This document shows positions 26,041 through 35,069 of a stretch of 64,000 bases of DNA, one piece after another. The notes below the pieces were generated by a model, which saw only the letters and a program-made list of their open reading frames with translations, had not been told where the DNA came from and did no database searches. The stretch comes from Rickettsiaceae bacterium H1 (lineage in GTDB: Bacteria; Pseudomonadota; Alphaproteobacteria; Rickettsiales; Anaplasmataceae), in contig JACDQH010000003.1 in the NCBI GenBank assembly GCA_018101195.1, positions 173,398 through 237,397 of the forward strand, written 5' to 3'. The position numbers and the translations under genes are program-made. The first letter of the stretch is position 1. Each line of letters starts with the position of its first letter.

Positions 26041-27578
26041 AAATAAATGTCAGAGTACTAATTTTACAAGCTTTTTTTATAATTACCTCTTTTATTATTA
26101 TTATCAGACTGATCACTATATGTACAAGCCAATCTATTCAAGAACATATCAAGTGTCAAGAAAATTTTCATAAGCGCCCAGATATTATCGATAGAAACGG
26201 AGTGAAATTAGCAGTCGATCTAGAAACAGTTTCCTTATATGCACATCCTAACAAGATAAGCAATCAAAAAAAAGTAGCAGAAAAGTTGCACGAGATATTT
26301 AACGATATTTCGTATGAAAAAATGAACGATAAATTATCACCTTTCCATCCGTTCGTTTGGATAAAAAGGCATATCACTCCCAATGAACAATCTGCGGTAA
26401 ATAACTTGGGAATACCGAACTTAAAATTCTATCCCGATCAAAAAAGAGTTTATATTTTCGGTAACATTTTCGCCCATATTTTAGGTTACGTAGATACCGA
26501 CGGTAGAGGAATATCAGGATTAGAACGATATATCGATGCAAACAAAATTGCAGAAAAAGAAATAATACTTTCTCTCGACAACAGAATACAAAACGTTCTT
26601 AACGAAGAATTGGAAAAAGCAGTATCGCATTACCAAGCATTAGGGGGAGCAGGGGTAATACTGGATGCCAATAACGCAGAAATTATTGCCTTAGTCAGTT
26701 TACCTAATTTTGATCCGCATAAACTCAGTAAATTAACCGATAATCAAAAATTTAATCGAGCAACGTTAGGCGTTTATGAATTCGGTTCCATTTTAAAACT
26801 ATTTACCGTGGCAGCCGCACTAGACACAAACATCACTAATGTCGAAGAAGAATACGACGTGTCGCAACCGCTGAAAATAGGCAAACATATGATTAAAGAT
26901 TTTCATTCGCATCCAACTCCCAAACTTTCGGTAAAAAAAGTATTTACGCGTTCTTCGAACATAGGCATGGCAAAAATAGGAATGAAGTTAGGCCCTGATT
27001 TACAAAAAGAATATTTTCGTAATATGGGTTTAATTTCTCCTCTTATCGTTGAAGTTACAGAAAAATCAAACACTATTGTTCCAAAATTATGGAATAATGC
27101 GATCACTGCATCGATATCTTACGGATATGGAATTTCTCCTACGTTATTACACGTAGCACAAGGAACCGCATCATTAGTTAACGGCGGCAAATTTTATCCT
27201 GCCACCGTATTTCCCGGAAAAAATAATAAGCCGATTCAAGTAATAAAAGAAGAGACTTCGGAAACAATCAGAATGTTAATGCAAGCGGTAGTAAAAGATG
27301 GCACCGGACGCAGAGCAAACGCAAAAGGTTATAATGTCGGCGGCAAAACCGGTTCGGGAGAAAAAAATATCAAGGGTGTTTACAAAAAAAATGCTAACGT
27401 GTCCTCGTTTATCGCTGCATTTCCTATCGAATCGCCAAAATATGTAATAGTTATAATGCTAGATGAGCCGAAACCCGCTGACGGTAATAAGTTTGTTACA
27501 GGAGGAATAGTAGCGGCACCCATTATAAAAAAAATAGTGAACAGAATATCTCCGATATTAAATATCCTACCGGAATAA
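26019..27578 (+). CDS. ftsI: Penicillin-binding protein 3 (septal transpeptidase FtsI)
   Basis: A DD-transpeptidase that cross-links septal peptidoglycan in the divisome. 519 residues: cytoplasmic tail, membrane helix ~15-36, a dimerisation domain, then the transpeptidase domain. Catalytic motifs: S-x-x-K as S257-I-L-K (in YEFGSILKLF; the usual Pro-Gly before Ser is Phe-Gly), S-x-N at residues 312-314 (RSSNIGM) and K-T-G at 443-445 (GGKTGSGEK). Several positions are noncanonical but all catalytic residues are kept. Length is somewhat short versus free-living relatives. Together with lysC and rlpA it argues that a cell wall or at least septal peptidoglycan is made. The start codon lies inside the 21 bp repeat array. 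Confidence 0.92.
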   Translation: MFINSRKQINVRVLILQAFFIITSFIIIIRLITICTSQSIQEHIKCQENFHKRPDIIDRNGVKLAVDLETVSLYAHPNKISNQKKVAEKLHEIFNDISYEKMNDKLSPFHPFVWIKRHITPNEQSAVNNLGIPNLKFYPDQKRVYIFGNIFAHILGYVDTDGRGISGLERYIDANKIAEKEIILSLDNRIQNVLNEELEKAVSHYQALGGAGVILDANNAEIIALVSLPNFDPHKLSKLTDNQKFNRATLGVYEFGSILKLFTVAAALDTNITNVEEEYDVSQPLKIGKHMIKDFHSHPTPKLSVKKVFTRSSNIGMAKIGMKLGPDLQKEYFRNMGLISPLIVEVTEKSNTIVPKLWNNAITASISYGYGISPTLLHVAQGTASLVNGGKFYPATVFPGKNNKPIQVIKEETSETIRMLMQAVVKDGTGRRANAKGYNVGGKTGSGEKNIKGVYKKNANVSSFIAAFPIESPKYVIVIMLDEPKPADGNKFVTGGIVAAPIIKKIVNRISPILNILPE

Positions 27579-27583
27579 AACGG

Positions 27584-27655
27584 TGCCGTTACCGGGATTT
27601 GAACTCGGGACCTCTTCATTACCAATGAAGTGCTCTACCCCTGAGCTATAACGGC
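27584..27655 (-). tRNA. tRNA-Thr (anticodon GGT)
   Basis: Acceptor GCCGTTA/TAACGGC, D-arm GCTC...GAGC, anticodon arm CTTCA-TTGGTAA-TGAAG giving GGT, T-arm CCGAG-TTCAAAT-CCCGG with one A-C mismatch, discriminator A at 27584. CCA is not encoded. It lies six bases after the ftsI stop on the opposite strand. Confidence 0.93.
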
Positions 27656-27707
27656 AATGTAAGATATATTAGCATTTTATATTAGCCACGTCATTAACGA
27701 TGTTTTT

Positions 27708-28637
27708 TCATTGTTCGATACCCAACATATCGTTCACAAATTCTCGAGCGGAAAACTCTTCGATATCTTCCGCTCCTTCGCCGAACCCAACGTAATGTAA
27801 TGCCACTTCCGGAAATTGTTTAGCTAAACTAACAACTATCCCTCCTTTGGCAGTGCCGTCTAATTTTGTCAAAATCAATCCGTTAACACCGGTCATTTCT
27901 TGAAATACTCTCACTTGATTTACTGCATTTTGACCTGTTGTTCCGTCCAAAACTAAGATTATATTATGAGGAGCATTATCATCGTGTTTTTTAATTATAC
28001 GAATAATTTTATCTAGCTCTTCCATAAAATTTTTATATGTATGAATTCTTCCCGAAGTATCAATTAGCACTATATCACTACCATTTTGCTTGGCATAGTC
28101 CATGGCTTTATAAGCAATACTGGCAGGATCGGAATTTTCTTCACCTTTAATTATTTCACATTCCGCATACTTTCCCCAAATTTCCAACTGTTCGTTTGCC
28201 GCCGCCCGAAACGTATCGCATGCGGCAATTACAACCGACTTGCCAAGAGCTTTATATTTATATGCCAATTTCCCTAAGGTGGTCGTTTTACCGTTACCGT
28301 TAACTCCGCAAAATAACATAACGTGAAGGTTGTTATCACTATTGAAATCGATCGGCTTAGCTACCGGTTCGATTATTTTAACCATCTCGTCGGCCAATAT
28401 TTTTTTTACATATTCTATCGAATTCTCTTCACCGAGTTTAACGGTAGTAAGCTTATTGATTAAAGCTTTAGTTGCAGTAACACCCACATCGGAAGTTATA
28501 AGAAGCTCTTCCAATTCTTCAATAGTAGCTCGGTCAATTTTTCCACGAGCAAAAATTTTATTTAATTTATCGTGTGTTTTTTCTTTTCCCAACTTAAAAC
28601 AGTGTGAAATCCATTTATATTTATCTAATATTGCCAC
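27708..28637 (-). CDS. ftsY: Signal recognition particle receptor FtsY
   Basis: An SRP-GTPase at the inner membrane that docks ribosome-SRP complexes for co-translational export; its partner Ffh is at 62557. 309 residues, comprising the NG domain with only a minimal N-terminal extension (no long acidic A domain). GTPase motifs: G1 GVNGNGKTTT near residue 112, the DTFRAAA insertion-box element, G3 DTSGR (Ser for the usual Ala), G4 TKLDGTAKGG, and G5 VGFGEGAED. All are in the expected order, ending with the closing helix FVNDML. Confidence 0.95.
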   Translation of the reverse strand: MAILDKYKWISHCFKLGKEKTHDKLNKIFARGKIDRATIEELEELLITSDVGVTATKALINKLTTVKLGEENSIEYVKKILADEMVKIIEPVAKPIDFNSDNNLHVMLFCGVNGNGKTTTLGKLAYKYKALGKSVVIAACDTFRAAANEQLEIWGKYAECEIIKGEENSDPASIAYKAMDYAKQNGSDIVLIDTSGRIHTYKNFMEELDKIIRIIKKHDDNAPHNIILVLDGTTGQNAVNQVRVFQEMTGVNGLILTKLDGTAKGGIVVSLAKQFPEVALHYVGFGEGAEDIEEFSAREFVNDMLGIEQ

Positions 28638-28686
28638 AAACTTAAATTAATATTAACATTAGCTTAATTTACCATTTAATTAAAAA

Positions 28687-29319
28687 ATGGCCAGTTATTT
28701 TATTATGGGCAGCGGAACTGACATAGGTAAAACTTATGTTCTTACCTCAATTTGCAAAGAACTCGTACGTAAAAAGAAAAAGGTAATGGCTCTCAAACCC
28801 ATCATTAGCGGTTGGATGAACAATCATAATAACGACGTAGTACGAATTTTATATTCGTTATCATTACCGATAACTCAAAAAAATATCGATTTGATCTCGT
28901 TTAAAAGGCTTAATCCGCCTCTTGCCCCAAATATGGCGGCAAAAAAAGAAGGAATTCGCATAAATTTCGACGATATAGTAAATTTTTGTGCTCGACACGT
29001 CAACAAATACAATTATCTTTTCATCGAGGGTGCAGGCGGAGTAATGTGCCCGATAACAGATAGTACCACTTATACAGATTTAATAAAAAAATTGGAAATA
29101 CCAGTAATTTTTATCGCCCCGATTTACCTTGGCACGATCAGTCATATTTTAACCGCGCTTGAAGCTTTAAGAAATTGCCGAATAAAAGCAGTAATTTTAA
29201 ATCCATATAACAGTAAAGATAATTTAGATGAAAACGAATTGAAAGAATGCATTCAAAACTTCACCAAAGCTCCGGTAATCATTTATAATCAAGAAAAGGT
29301 ATTAGTAGAAATATTATAA
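28687..29319 (+). CDS. bioD: Dethiobiotin synthetase
   Basis: It forms the ureido ring of dethiobiotin from DAPA, CO2 and ATP. 210 residues from ATG 28687. The P-loop is GSGTDIGKTYV (family GTDTGVGKT) near residue 8, the LKPIISG segment follows around residue 37, and the conserved EGAGGVMCPI loop is near 116. The last domain is the typical Rossmann-like core. It stands alone, with bioC at 605 and bioB at 49652 in other parts of the window. Neither bioA nor bioF is seen here. Confidence 0.93.
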   Translation: MASYFIMGSGTDIGKTYVLTSICKELVRKKKKVMALKPIISGWMNNHNNDVVRILYSLSLPITQKNIDLISFKRLNPPLAPNMAAKKEGIRINFDDIVNFCARHVNKYNYLFIEGAGGVMCPITDSTTYTDLIKKLEIPVIFIAPIYLGTISHILTALEALRNCRIKAVILNPYNSKDNLDENELKECIQNFTKAPVIIYNQEKVLVEIL

Positions 29320-29334
29320 AATTCTTACTATTAG

Positions 29335-30660
29335 TTACATCCGGAAGAATTGTCCATTAACAGCTTTTGGTGATTCTACTCCGTTAAGTTTAGAAGAAGC
29401 ATCCGTTTGTTTTTTATTATCAAAGAAACACTTATAAAGTGCAGCACCACCAAAACTAATTATCGCAAAAGTAACTAAAGAAGACGCTAATGCAATTGCC
29501 GGTATTGCAAACTTAACGTCACCTTTAACTAAAGGAGTAACCGAGGCAATTCCGCCGACAGCAATCAGAATGATAGTACCACCAACAACACAAAGTGCTT
29601 TTTTAATTCCCAGTGTTATAACCTCATCGTTATTACTTTGCTGAACACTTTCTTTTTCATCTTGCTCCTTAAGCCTGTACGTTTCTACACTTGAAAAAAT
29701 ATCCGGTAACGTTGTGTTTCCATAGTTTCGCCTGAAAAGCTACCAACTTGTTTAAAATCTTGTTGTGCGTCATATTCGATACTTTCGTCGATTTTTCCCG
29801 TGTGATATACGGGAAGCCAATTGTTGCAAAACGTAAGATTCTTCGCGGGTAACAGAACTACTTTTTTTTACTAACAGAACAAAATTTTCTTGATTTTCAA
29901 TTACTTTCCTTACTTTATTTTCTAAAGATAATTGTGTTATTTCATTACCAAATGAATAACCTACAACTAACATTTCCGCCGAAGGAGCTGAATCAACAAT
30001 TAATTTAATCACTTTTTCTCTCGTTTTCCACGTATCGTAGATTTTTTGTAAATCCATTTCACTTTTAGAAAACCTCGAAATATCTGATGTTAGAGATGAA
30101 AAAACAACTCGGTAATAATTTTTAATTATTTCGGCTTTCTTATTTTGCTTAACACTTTAAGCATGTTCTCGGTTACTAAACTGCTGAAACAATTAATTAA
30201 TTGGCAATATAACTCCTTTTTTTACCATCTAAACCATCGTAGTGATAATTATCATCATCACACCTTTTAATTATATCTTCCAATACTTCTCTATATCTTC
30301 CAATACTTCTCTCAAATCATCTTGTGCTAATTTAGAACGAGAAATAAGACCACCGATAACTTCAAAAAATTGTTTTTCATCTTCTTCGGAAACATTACGG
30401 TCGATGTTTTCTTTAACTTCTTCTTTTTTTGTTTTACAAACTGCCCTGATTCGTTAACTATTTCGCTATTTTCTTCAGTTGTATCATTAAGATTTTTTTT
30501 CTGTCTTATCTTTAGAGAGCGAACTATCCACAATATTTTCATATAGCTTAGTAAATTTATTATCCCAATTTATTTTCGGCATTATTTCTTCTACTAATCT
30601 AAAAAAATTATAAACTGTTTTTTCTTGTTCTAACTTTGGGCTGACTTGCCGAGCTTGCAT
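29335..30660 (-). pseudogene. Recently broken ~440-codon gene for a probable membrane-anchored protein
   Basis: A single gene read on the minus strand from ATG 30660 (QARQVSPKLEQEKTVYNFF) to TAA 29335-29337. At least five lesions interrupt it: an A-run frameshift near 30490, another near 30420, the 20 bp tandem duplication 30272-30311, stops and shifts near 30150-30190, and shifts near 29820 and 29735. The blocks between are fully protein-like: QFFEVIGGLISRSKLAQDDL, MDLQKIYDTWKTREKVIKLI (open 30057-29770), DESIEYDAQQDFKQVGSFSG, then two long hydrophobic helices (CVVGGTIILIAVGGI and AIALASSLVTFAIISFG) near the C-terminus. The architecture (charged helical body plus C-terminal membrane hairpin) recalls the giant protein at 56727. 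The family is not recognised. Confidence 0.75.
30272..30311 (+). repeat. Perfect 20 bp tandem duplication inside the pseudogene
   Basis: TATATCTTCCAATACTTCTC occurs twice, back to back, at 30272-30291 and 30292-30311. Twenty is not a multiple of three, so the duplication itself shifts the frame. Removing one copy restores LREVLEDIIKRCDDDNYHYD on the minus strand. Confidence 0.95.
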
Positions 30661-30778
30661 TTTTTTAGTTAATTTATTAAACTAAAAACAATTTTAGATT
30701 AAATTAATTAATAAATGCTATACTAAATAACTAAAGTACTATTGAAAAGTTTTTAACTGAAAAGTATTTGTAAAAAAT

Positions 30779-32302
30779 TTACAAAGGCAAATTATCGTGC
30801 TTGCGCCACAATCTATCTACTTTTTTATCGGCTAATAATTTTAGTGCCCGGCAAATTTTATAGCGAGTTTGTTTCGGCTCGATAATGTCGTCGATAAAAC
30901 CTCTAGAAGCTGCAACAAGCGGAGTGGAAAATTTTTTGCGATATTCATCGACTAAAAGAGCAATTTTTTCTTTATCGTCCGAATGTTCGCGAAATATTAT
31001 CTCTACCGCACTTTCCGGCCCCATAACGGCAATTTCCGCATTTTGCCAAGAATAATTGATGTCGCCTTTCAAGTGTTTCGAATTCATCACAATGTATGCT
31101 CCACCATAAGCTTTACGGGTAATAATTGTAATTTTAGGCACCGTAGCTTCAGCATAGGCATATAATAATTTCGCACCGTGTTTAATTATTCCGTTGTGTT
31201 CTTGGTGTACCCCCGGTAAAAATCCCGGTACGTCGACAAAATTAACCAGCGGTATATTAAATGCATCGCAAAAACGAACAAACCTGGCCGCTTTTCTTGA
31301 CGAATTGATATCTAAACAGCCGGCCAAGTTCAGCGGTTGATTGGCTACAACTCCAGTGGTTTGACCACCAAACCTACCAAAACCAATTACTATATTATTA
31401 GCGAAATCGGGTTGTATTTCGAAAAATTCCCTTTCATCTACCGTTTCATGAATAATATGCTTAACGTCATATGGAACGTTTGAATTCTGCGGAATGATTT
31501 TCGCTAAAATATCATTCGTACGATCAATAGGATCATATGTAGACCTAACAGGCAATTTACCAACATTACTGGAAGGTAAATACGAAATAAATTCACGAAC
31601 CCGTAATAATGCGTCAATATCGTTAGCAAAAACTCTATCAGCAATACCAGTTTTACCCGAATGAACGCTCGAACCACCTAATTTTTCTTGGCTTACCTCT
31701 TCAAAAGTAACTTTTTTGATTACGTCCGGCCCGGTAACAAACATATAAGAACTGCCGCGAACCATAAAAGTAAAATCAGTAATCGCCGGTGAATAAACCG
31801 CACCTCCGGCACAAGGGCCCATAACCAAAGATATCTGCAGAATTACTCCGGATGCGTCGACGTTTCGTTGAAATATTTCACCGTAACCGCTTAACGAATC
31901 GACTCCTTCTTGAATTCTGGCACCTCCCGAATCGTTTAAGCCAATAAGCAAACATTTATTGTTAATTGCCAAATCCATGATTTTACAGATTTTTTGCGCA
32001 TTCGTTTCACTAAGCGATCCACCCAAAACAGTAAAATCTTGAGAATAAACCAAAACATCCCGATTATTAATGGTACCTTTACCGGTAATTACTCCGTCGC
32101 CGGGAATTTTTTTATTATTGATACCAAAATTACCAGACCTATGCTCAACAAATAAGCCGAACTCTTCGAAAGAATCTTTATCAAGGAGTACTTTTAACCT
32201 TTCTCTGGCACTCAATTTACCTTTTTCATGCTGCTTATTTACTCTTTTGTGTCCTCCACTTAAATAAGCAGCATTTATTTTTTCGGTAATACTATTTCTC
32301 AT
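30779..32302 (-). CDS. pccB: Propionyl-CoA carboxylase beta chain
   Basis: The carboxyltransferase subunit that moves CO2 from biotin to propionyl-CoA, giving methylmalonyl-CoA. 507 residues. Characteristic segments are [13 protein letters not shown], the acyl-CoA oxyanion region [29 protein letters not shown], the biotin-side [28 protein letters not shown] region and [10 protein letters not shown]. Length and order are those of PCC beta. The biotin-carrying alpha chain is not in the window. It is a likely consumer of the biotin made by the Bio proteins. It reads toward the decayed gene at 29335 and is probably monocistronic. Confidence 0.93.
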   Translation of the reverse strand: MRNSITEKINAAYLSGGHKRVNKQHEKGKLSARERLKVLLDKDSFEEFGLFVEHRSGNFGINNKKIPGDGVITGKGTINNRDVLVYSQDFTVLGGSLSETNAQKICKIMDLAINNKCLLIGLNDSGGARIQEGVDSLSGYGEIFQRNVDASGVILQISLVMGPCAGGAVYSPAITDFTFMVRGSSYMFVTGPDVIKKVTFEEVSQEKLGGSSVHSGKTGIADRVFANDIDALLRVREFISYLPSSNVGKLPVRSTYDPIDRTNDILAKIIPQNSNVPYDVKHIIHETVDEREFFEIQPDFANNIVIGFGRFGGQTTGVVANQPLNLAGCLDINSSRKAARFVRFCDAFNIPLVNFVDVPGFLPGVHQEHNGIIKHGAKLLYAYAEATVPKITIITRKAYGGAYIVMNSKHLKGDINYSWQNAEIAVMGPESAVEIIFREHSDDKEKIALLVDEYRKKFSTPLVAASRGFIDDIIEPKQTRYKICRALKLLADKKVDRLWRKHDNLPL

Positions 32303-32439
32303 GGCGTTATAGCTAAGTTTAGTTACCTATTATAAGCTATTTTGATCGTTTCATCAATTTCACCGAGATTGTCGTTAATAAACTTACCAAGTTACCTAGA
32401 AAAAAGTACGTCAATCAGGTAATAATATTAGCAACCATA

Positions 32440-32742
32440 TTAAACAACTAAATTATCAATTAGGTTGTGTAATCCGGCAGCATCTTGCACGCCAATCGAT
32501 CTATCTACTTCTTCACCGTTTTTAACAGTAATAAACGTAGGAAAAGCTGAAACATCACATGCTTCCGTTAATTCCTTATATTCATTTACGTTTATTTGAT
32601 AAAAATTGTGTTCGTTGAAAGCATTCCTATTATTATCTAAAATTTTTTGTTGTTTTTTACACGCCGGACATCGATCAGAATAAAATTCGTTAATTCCGTC
32701 TTGTAATTCGCACTTTACATTTTCTGTCAAACTATATGTCAT
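32440..32742 (-). CDS. Thioredoxin-fold protein with a CPAC active site
   Basis: 100 residues with the beta-alpha-beta thioredoxin order: a strand INEFYSDR, the active site C25-P-A-C28 followed by KKQQ, a strand NFYQINVNE, the cis-Pro region VSAFPTFITVKNG, and a final helix. Classical thioredoxin has WCGPC, whereas here the Trp is Arg (DRCPAC). That changes the expected redox potential and partner specificity. No signal peptide, so it is cytoplasmic. Other cysteines (KCEL, ACDV) are present. It could be a thioredoxin or a glutaredoxin-like reductant for a dedicated partner. It is divergent from fdxA, another redox protein. Confidence 0.8.
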   Translation of the reverse strand: MTYSLTENVKCELQDGINEFYSDRCPACKKQQKILDNNRNAFNEHNFYQINVNEYKELTEACDVSAFPTFITVKNGEEVDRSIGVQDAAGLHNLIDNLVV

Positions 32743-32837
32743 AATTTTCCTCTTTTATAATAAAATTAGAATGATAAAACAAATGTATTTATTTTCAACT
32801 TAAACAGTGTATTATAAATATAAAATTAGCTTTTTTT

Positions 32838-33242
32838 ATGGTTCATTTTGTTAATGAAAAATGTGTAAAATGTAAATATACCGATTGTGTCCCAGTATGC
32901 CCGGTCGATTGCTTTCATGAAGGAGAAGAAATGTTAGTTATTGACTCAGAGGTTTGTATAGATTGTGGTGCATGTGTCCAAGAATGTCCTGCTGATGCAA
33001 TAATACACCACGATACTTCCGTTGATGGAAAAAGCGTTGAATGCATTTTAAATGAAAATGATGAAAAAGAGCTCAGCGAAGTGCAAAAAAAAGCAAAAAA
33101 AATGCTTCAATTTAACAGTAAATACACACAAAAATGGCCATTAATCACAGTAAAAAAAAAACCATTACCAGATGCCGAAAAATTTAAGGATAAATTAGAC
33201 AAATTCGATTATATTTACGACAATGAGAAAGAAAAAAGTTGA
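32838..33242 (+). CDS. fdxA: FdxA-type 7Fe ferredoxin
   Basis: 134 residues. Cysteine ligands follow the [3Fe-4S]/[4Fe-4S] pattern: CVKCKYTDCVPVCPVDCF near the N-terminus and CIDCGACVQECPADAI from about residue 40. The C-terminal ~60 residues form the Lys-rich extension typical of alphaproteobacterial FdxA (KWPLITVKKKPLPDA). It is an electron carrier in the cytoplasm. The start ATG 32838 has no strong Shine-Dalgarno. The stop TGA overlaps a TTGA just before the start of the next gene, suggesting an operon fdxA - hypothetical - cysS. Confidence 0.95.
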   Translation: MVHFVNEKCVKCKYTDCVPVCPVDCFHEGEEMLVIDSEVCIDCGACVQECPADAIIHHDTSVDGKSVECILNENDEKELSEVQKKAKKMLQFNSKYTQKWPLITVKKKPLPDAEKFKDKLDKFDYIYDNEKEKS

Positions 33243-33244
33243 TT

Positions 33245-33715
33245 ATGGCAGATGATACGAAAAAAACATCTTTTGCCGATAGGTTTAAAAAAGGCGGAGG
33301 CTTTGCAGGAACTACAGGCAGTGGTGTAAACTTTGCAAATCGTTTACGGCCCGACAAAGCTAATTCGAATAATAACAATGAAGATAAATTTAGTGAAATT
33401 AAGAATAAAAAATCGGGAAACAAATCTTTTACCGATAAAAAAGGAATAAAAAAGCAAAATACCGACGACATGAGCCGTGCCGAACAAGTCCGCCGAAAAC
33501 GTAGCCAGAACGTATTTTTAGTACGCGGTAAAGATAGGAATAGATCTGCATGGCATTATGTTCTCGTAGATAACAACAAAAGAGAATTATTCTTAGCGGC
33601 AACTAGAAGCGGTTCGTTAGATGTTGCAGATTACGGGGAAGTATTAGAATCCGGTTGGGGAGAAGATCCGCCTAAAAGTGTCGTAAAAAGAATAGAGGAC
33701 GAATTTAATCTGTAG
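33245..33715 (+). CDS. Conserved-looking hypothetical between fdxA and cysS
   Basis: 156 residues from ATG 33245 (a TTG six bases earlier overlaps the fdxA stop). Residues 1-~80 are low-complexity, Gly/Lys/Asn-rich and probably disordered (FKKGGGFAGTTGSGVNFANR). The C-terminal ~70 form a compact alpha/beta segment (QNVFLVRGKDRNRSAWHYVL, then FLAATRSGSLDVADYGEVLE) ending with a helix. I do not recognise a named family. The tight junctions (TTGA with fdxA and TAGTG with cysS) show translational coupling. Confidence 0.65.
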   Translation: MADDTKKTSFADRFKKGGGFAGTTGSGVNFANRLRPDKANSNNNNEDKFSEIKNKKSGNKSFTDKKGIKKQNTDDMSRAEQVRRKRSQNVFLVRGKDRNRSAWHYVLVDNNKRELFLAATRSGSLDVADYGEVLESGWGEDPPKSVVKRIEDEFNL

Positions 33716-35055
33716 TGCTGAAATTATATAATACGTTACAAAATACGAAAGCCGACTTTGTTCCCTTAAACGATGAAAACGTACGGTTATATGTTTGCGG
33801 TCCTACCATTTACAATTTTCCTCATATCGGAAACGCAAGATCGGTAATCGTATACGATTTACTATTCAGAGTATTACTTCATTTGTACAAAAAGGTAACT
33901 TACGTACGTAATATCACTGATGTCGACGATAAAATAATATCTGCTGCCGACAAAGAAGGTAAAAGCATAAAAGAAATCACCGATTACTATACCGATATAT
34001 TTCATAAAAATATGAAAAGCTTAGCTTGCCTAAACCCTACCTTCGAACCAAAAGCAACCAATCATATTAACGATATAATTTTATTTATAGAAAAATTACT
34101 TAAAAAAAAGCATGCTTATATAGCAAACGGATCAGTTTATTTCAATATTTCCTCTTACTCTCCATATGGAAAATTATCTGGAAGAAAACAAAGTGATTTG
34201 ATAGCGGGAAATCGAATAGAAATCGACGATAAAAAACATAATCCAGGTGATTTCACATTATGGAAATCAACCGATAAGCATGGTTGGAATAGCCCTTGGG
34301 GTTATGGAAGACCAGGTTGGCATATAGAATGTTCCGCTATGAGTATCCTACACTTAGGTAACGATTTTGATATTCACGGCGGAGGCTCAGACCTACAATT
34401 CCCTCATCACGAAAACGAAATCGCACAAAGTTGTTCAGCTTATCCCGAATCAAAATTTGCTAATTATTGGGTACATAACGGCTTTGTTTTGGTAAACGGC
34501 AAAAAAATGAGTAAATCCCTCGGTAACGTATTAACCGTACAAGACTTAATAAAAACAGGAATCGAAGAAAGCGCAATAAGATATTCCTTACTTAGCACTC
34601 ATTATCGAAAACCCCTAAACTGGACCAAAGACTTATTACGAGAATCTACCGACGTTATGAATAAATTTTTTGCTATTGTTCAAGATTATCCTGATAAAAA
34701 AGAAAATTTAATTCCAGACCGAGAAATATTAAATGCATTATGTGACGATTTAAATATTGCGAAAGCAATAACAATAATGCATCAATATGCCGGAGAAATA
34801 AATAACGGAAATAAACAACTATTACCTAAACTGGCTTGGGGCTTAAACTTTTTAGGCTTATCTAGTAACAAAAAAAATTATGACGAAAATTACATAGAAA
34901 AATTAATTGATAATAGAAACACGGCAAAACAAAATAAAGACTTTGCTAAGGCAGATAAAATAAGAAAAGAATTAGCAAAAATAGGAATCGAATTACTTGA
35001 TGGTAAAGAAGGCAAAACTACATGGAGATCAACATTAAAATTTTTCAAAAATTAG
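33715..35055 (+). CDS. cysS: Cysteinyl-tRNA synthetase
   Basis: A class I aminoacyl-tRNA synthetase, 446 residues, GTG start overlapping the preceding stop (TAGTG). The zinc-site Cys and HIGH-like motif are CGPTIYNFPHIGNARS near residue 28. The insertion WHIECSAMSIL carries another zinc ligand, FDIHGGGSDLQFPHHENEIAQS is diagnostic of CysRS, and KMSKS is KKMSKSLGN near residue 263. The C-terminal anticodon-binding helices are shorter than in E. coli but present. It is the third gene of the fdxA cluster. Confidence 0.96.
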   Translation: MLKLYNTLQNTKADFVPLNDENVRLYVCGPTIYNFPHIGNARSVIVYDLLFRVLLHLYKKVTYVRNITDVDDKIISAADKEGKSIKEITDYYTDIFHKNMKSLACLNPTFEPKATNHINDIILFIEKLLKKKHAYIANGSVYFNISSYSPYGKLSGRKQSDLIAGNRIEIDDKKHNPGDFTLWKSTDKHGWNSPWGYGRPGWHIECSAMSILHLGNDFDIHGGGSDLQFPHHENEIAQSCSAYPESKFANYWVHNGFVLVNGKKMSKSLGNVLTVQDLIKTGIEESAIRYSLLSTHYRKPLNWTKDLLRESTDVMNKFFAIVQDYPDKKENLIPDREILNALCDDLNIAKAITIMHQYAGEINNGNKQLLPKLAWGLNFLGLSSNKKNYDENYIEKLIDNRNTAKQNKDFAKADKIRKELAKIGIELLDGKEGKTTWRSTLKFFKN

Positions 35056-35069
35056 ATTATCGGTAAAAA

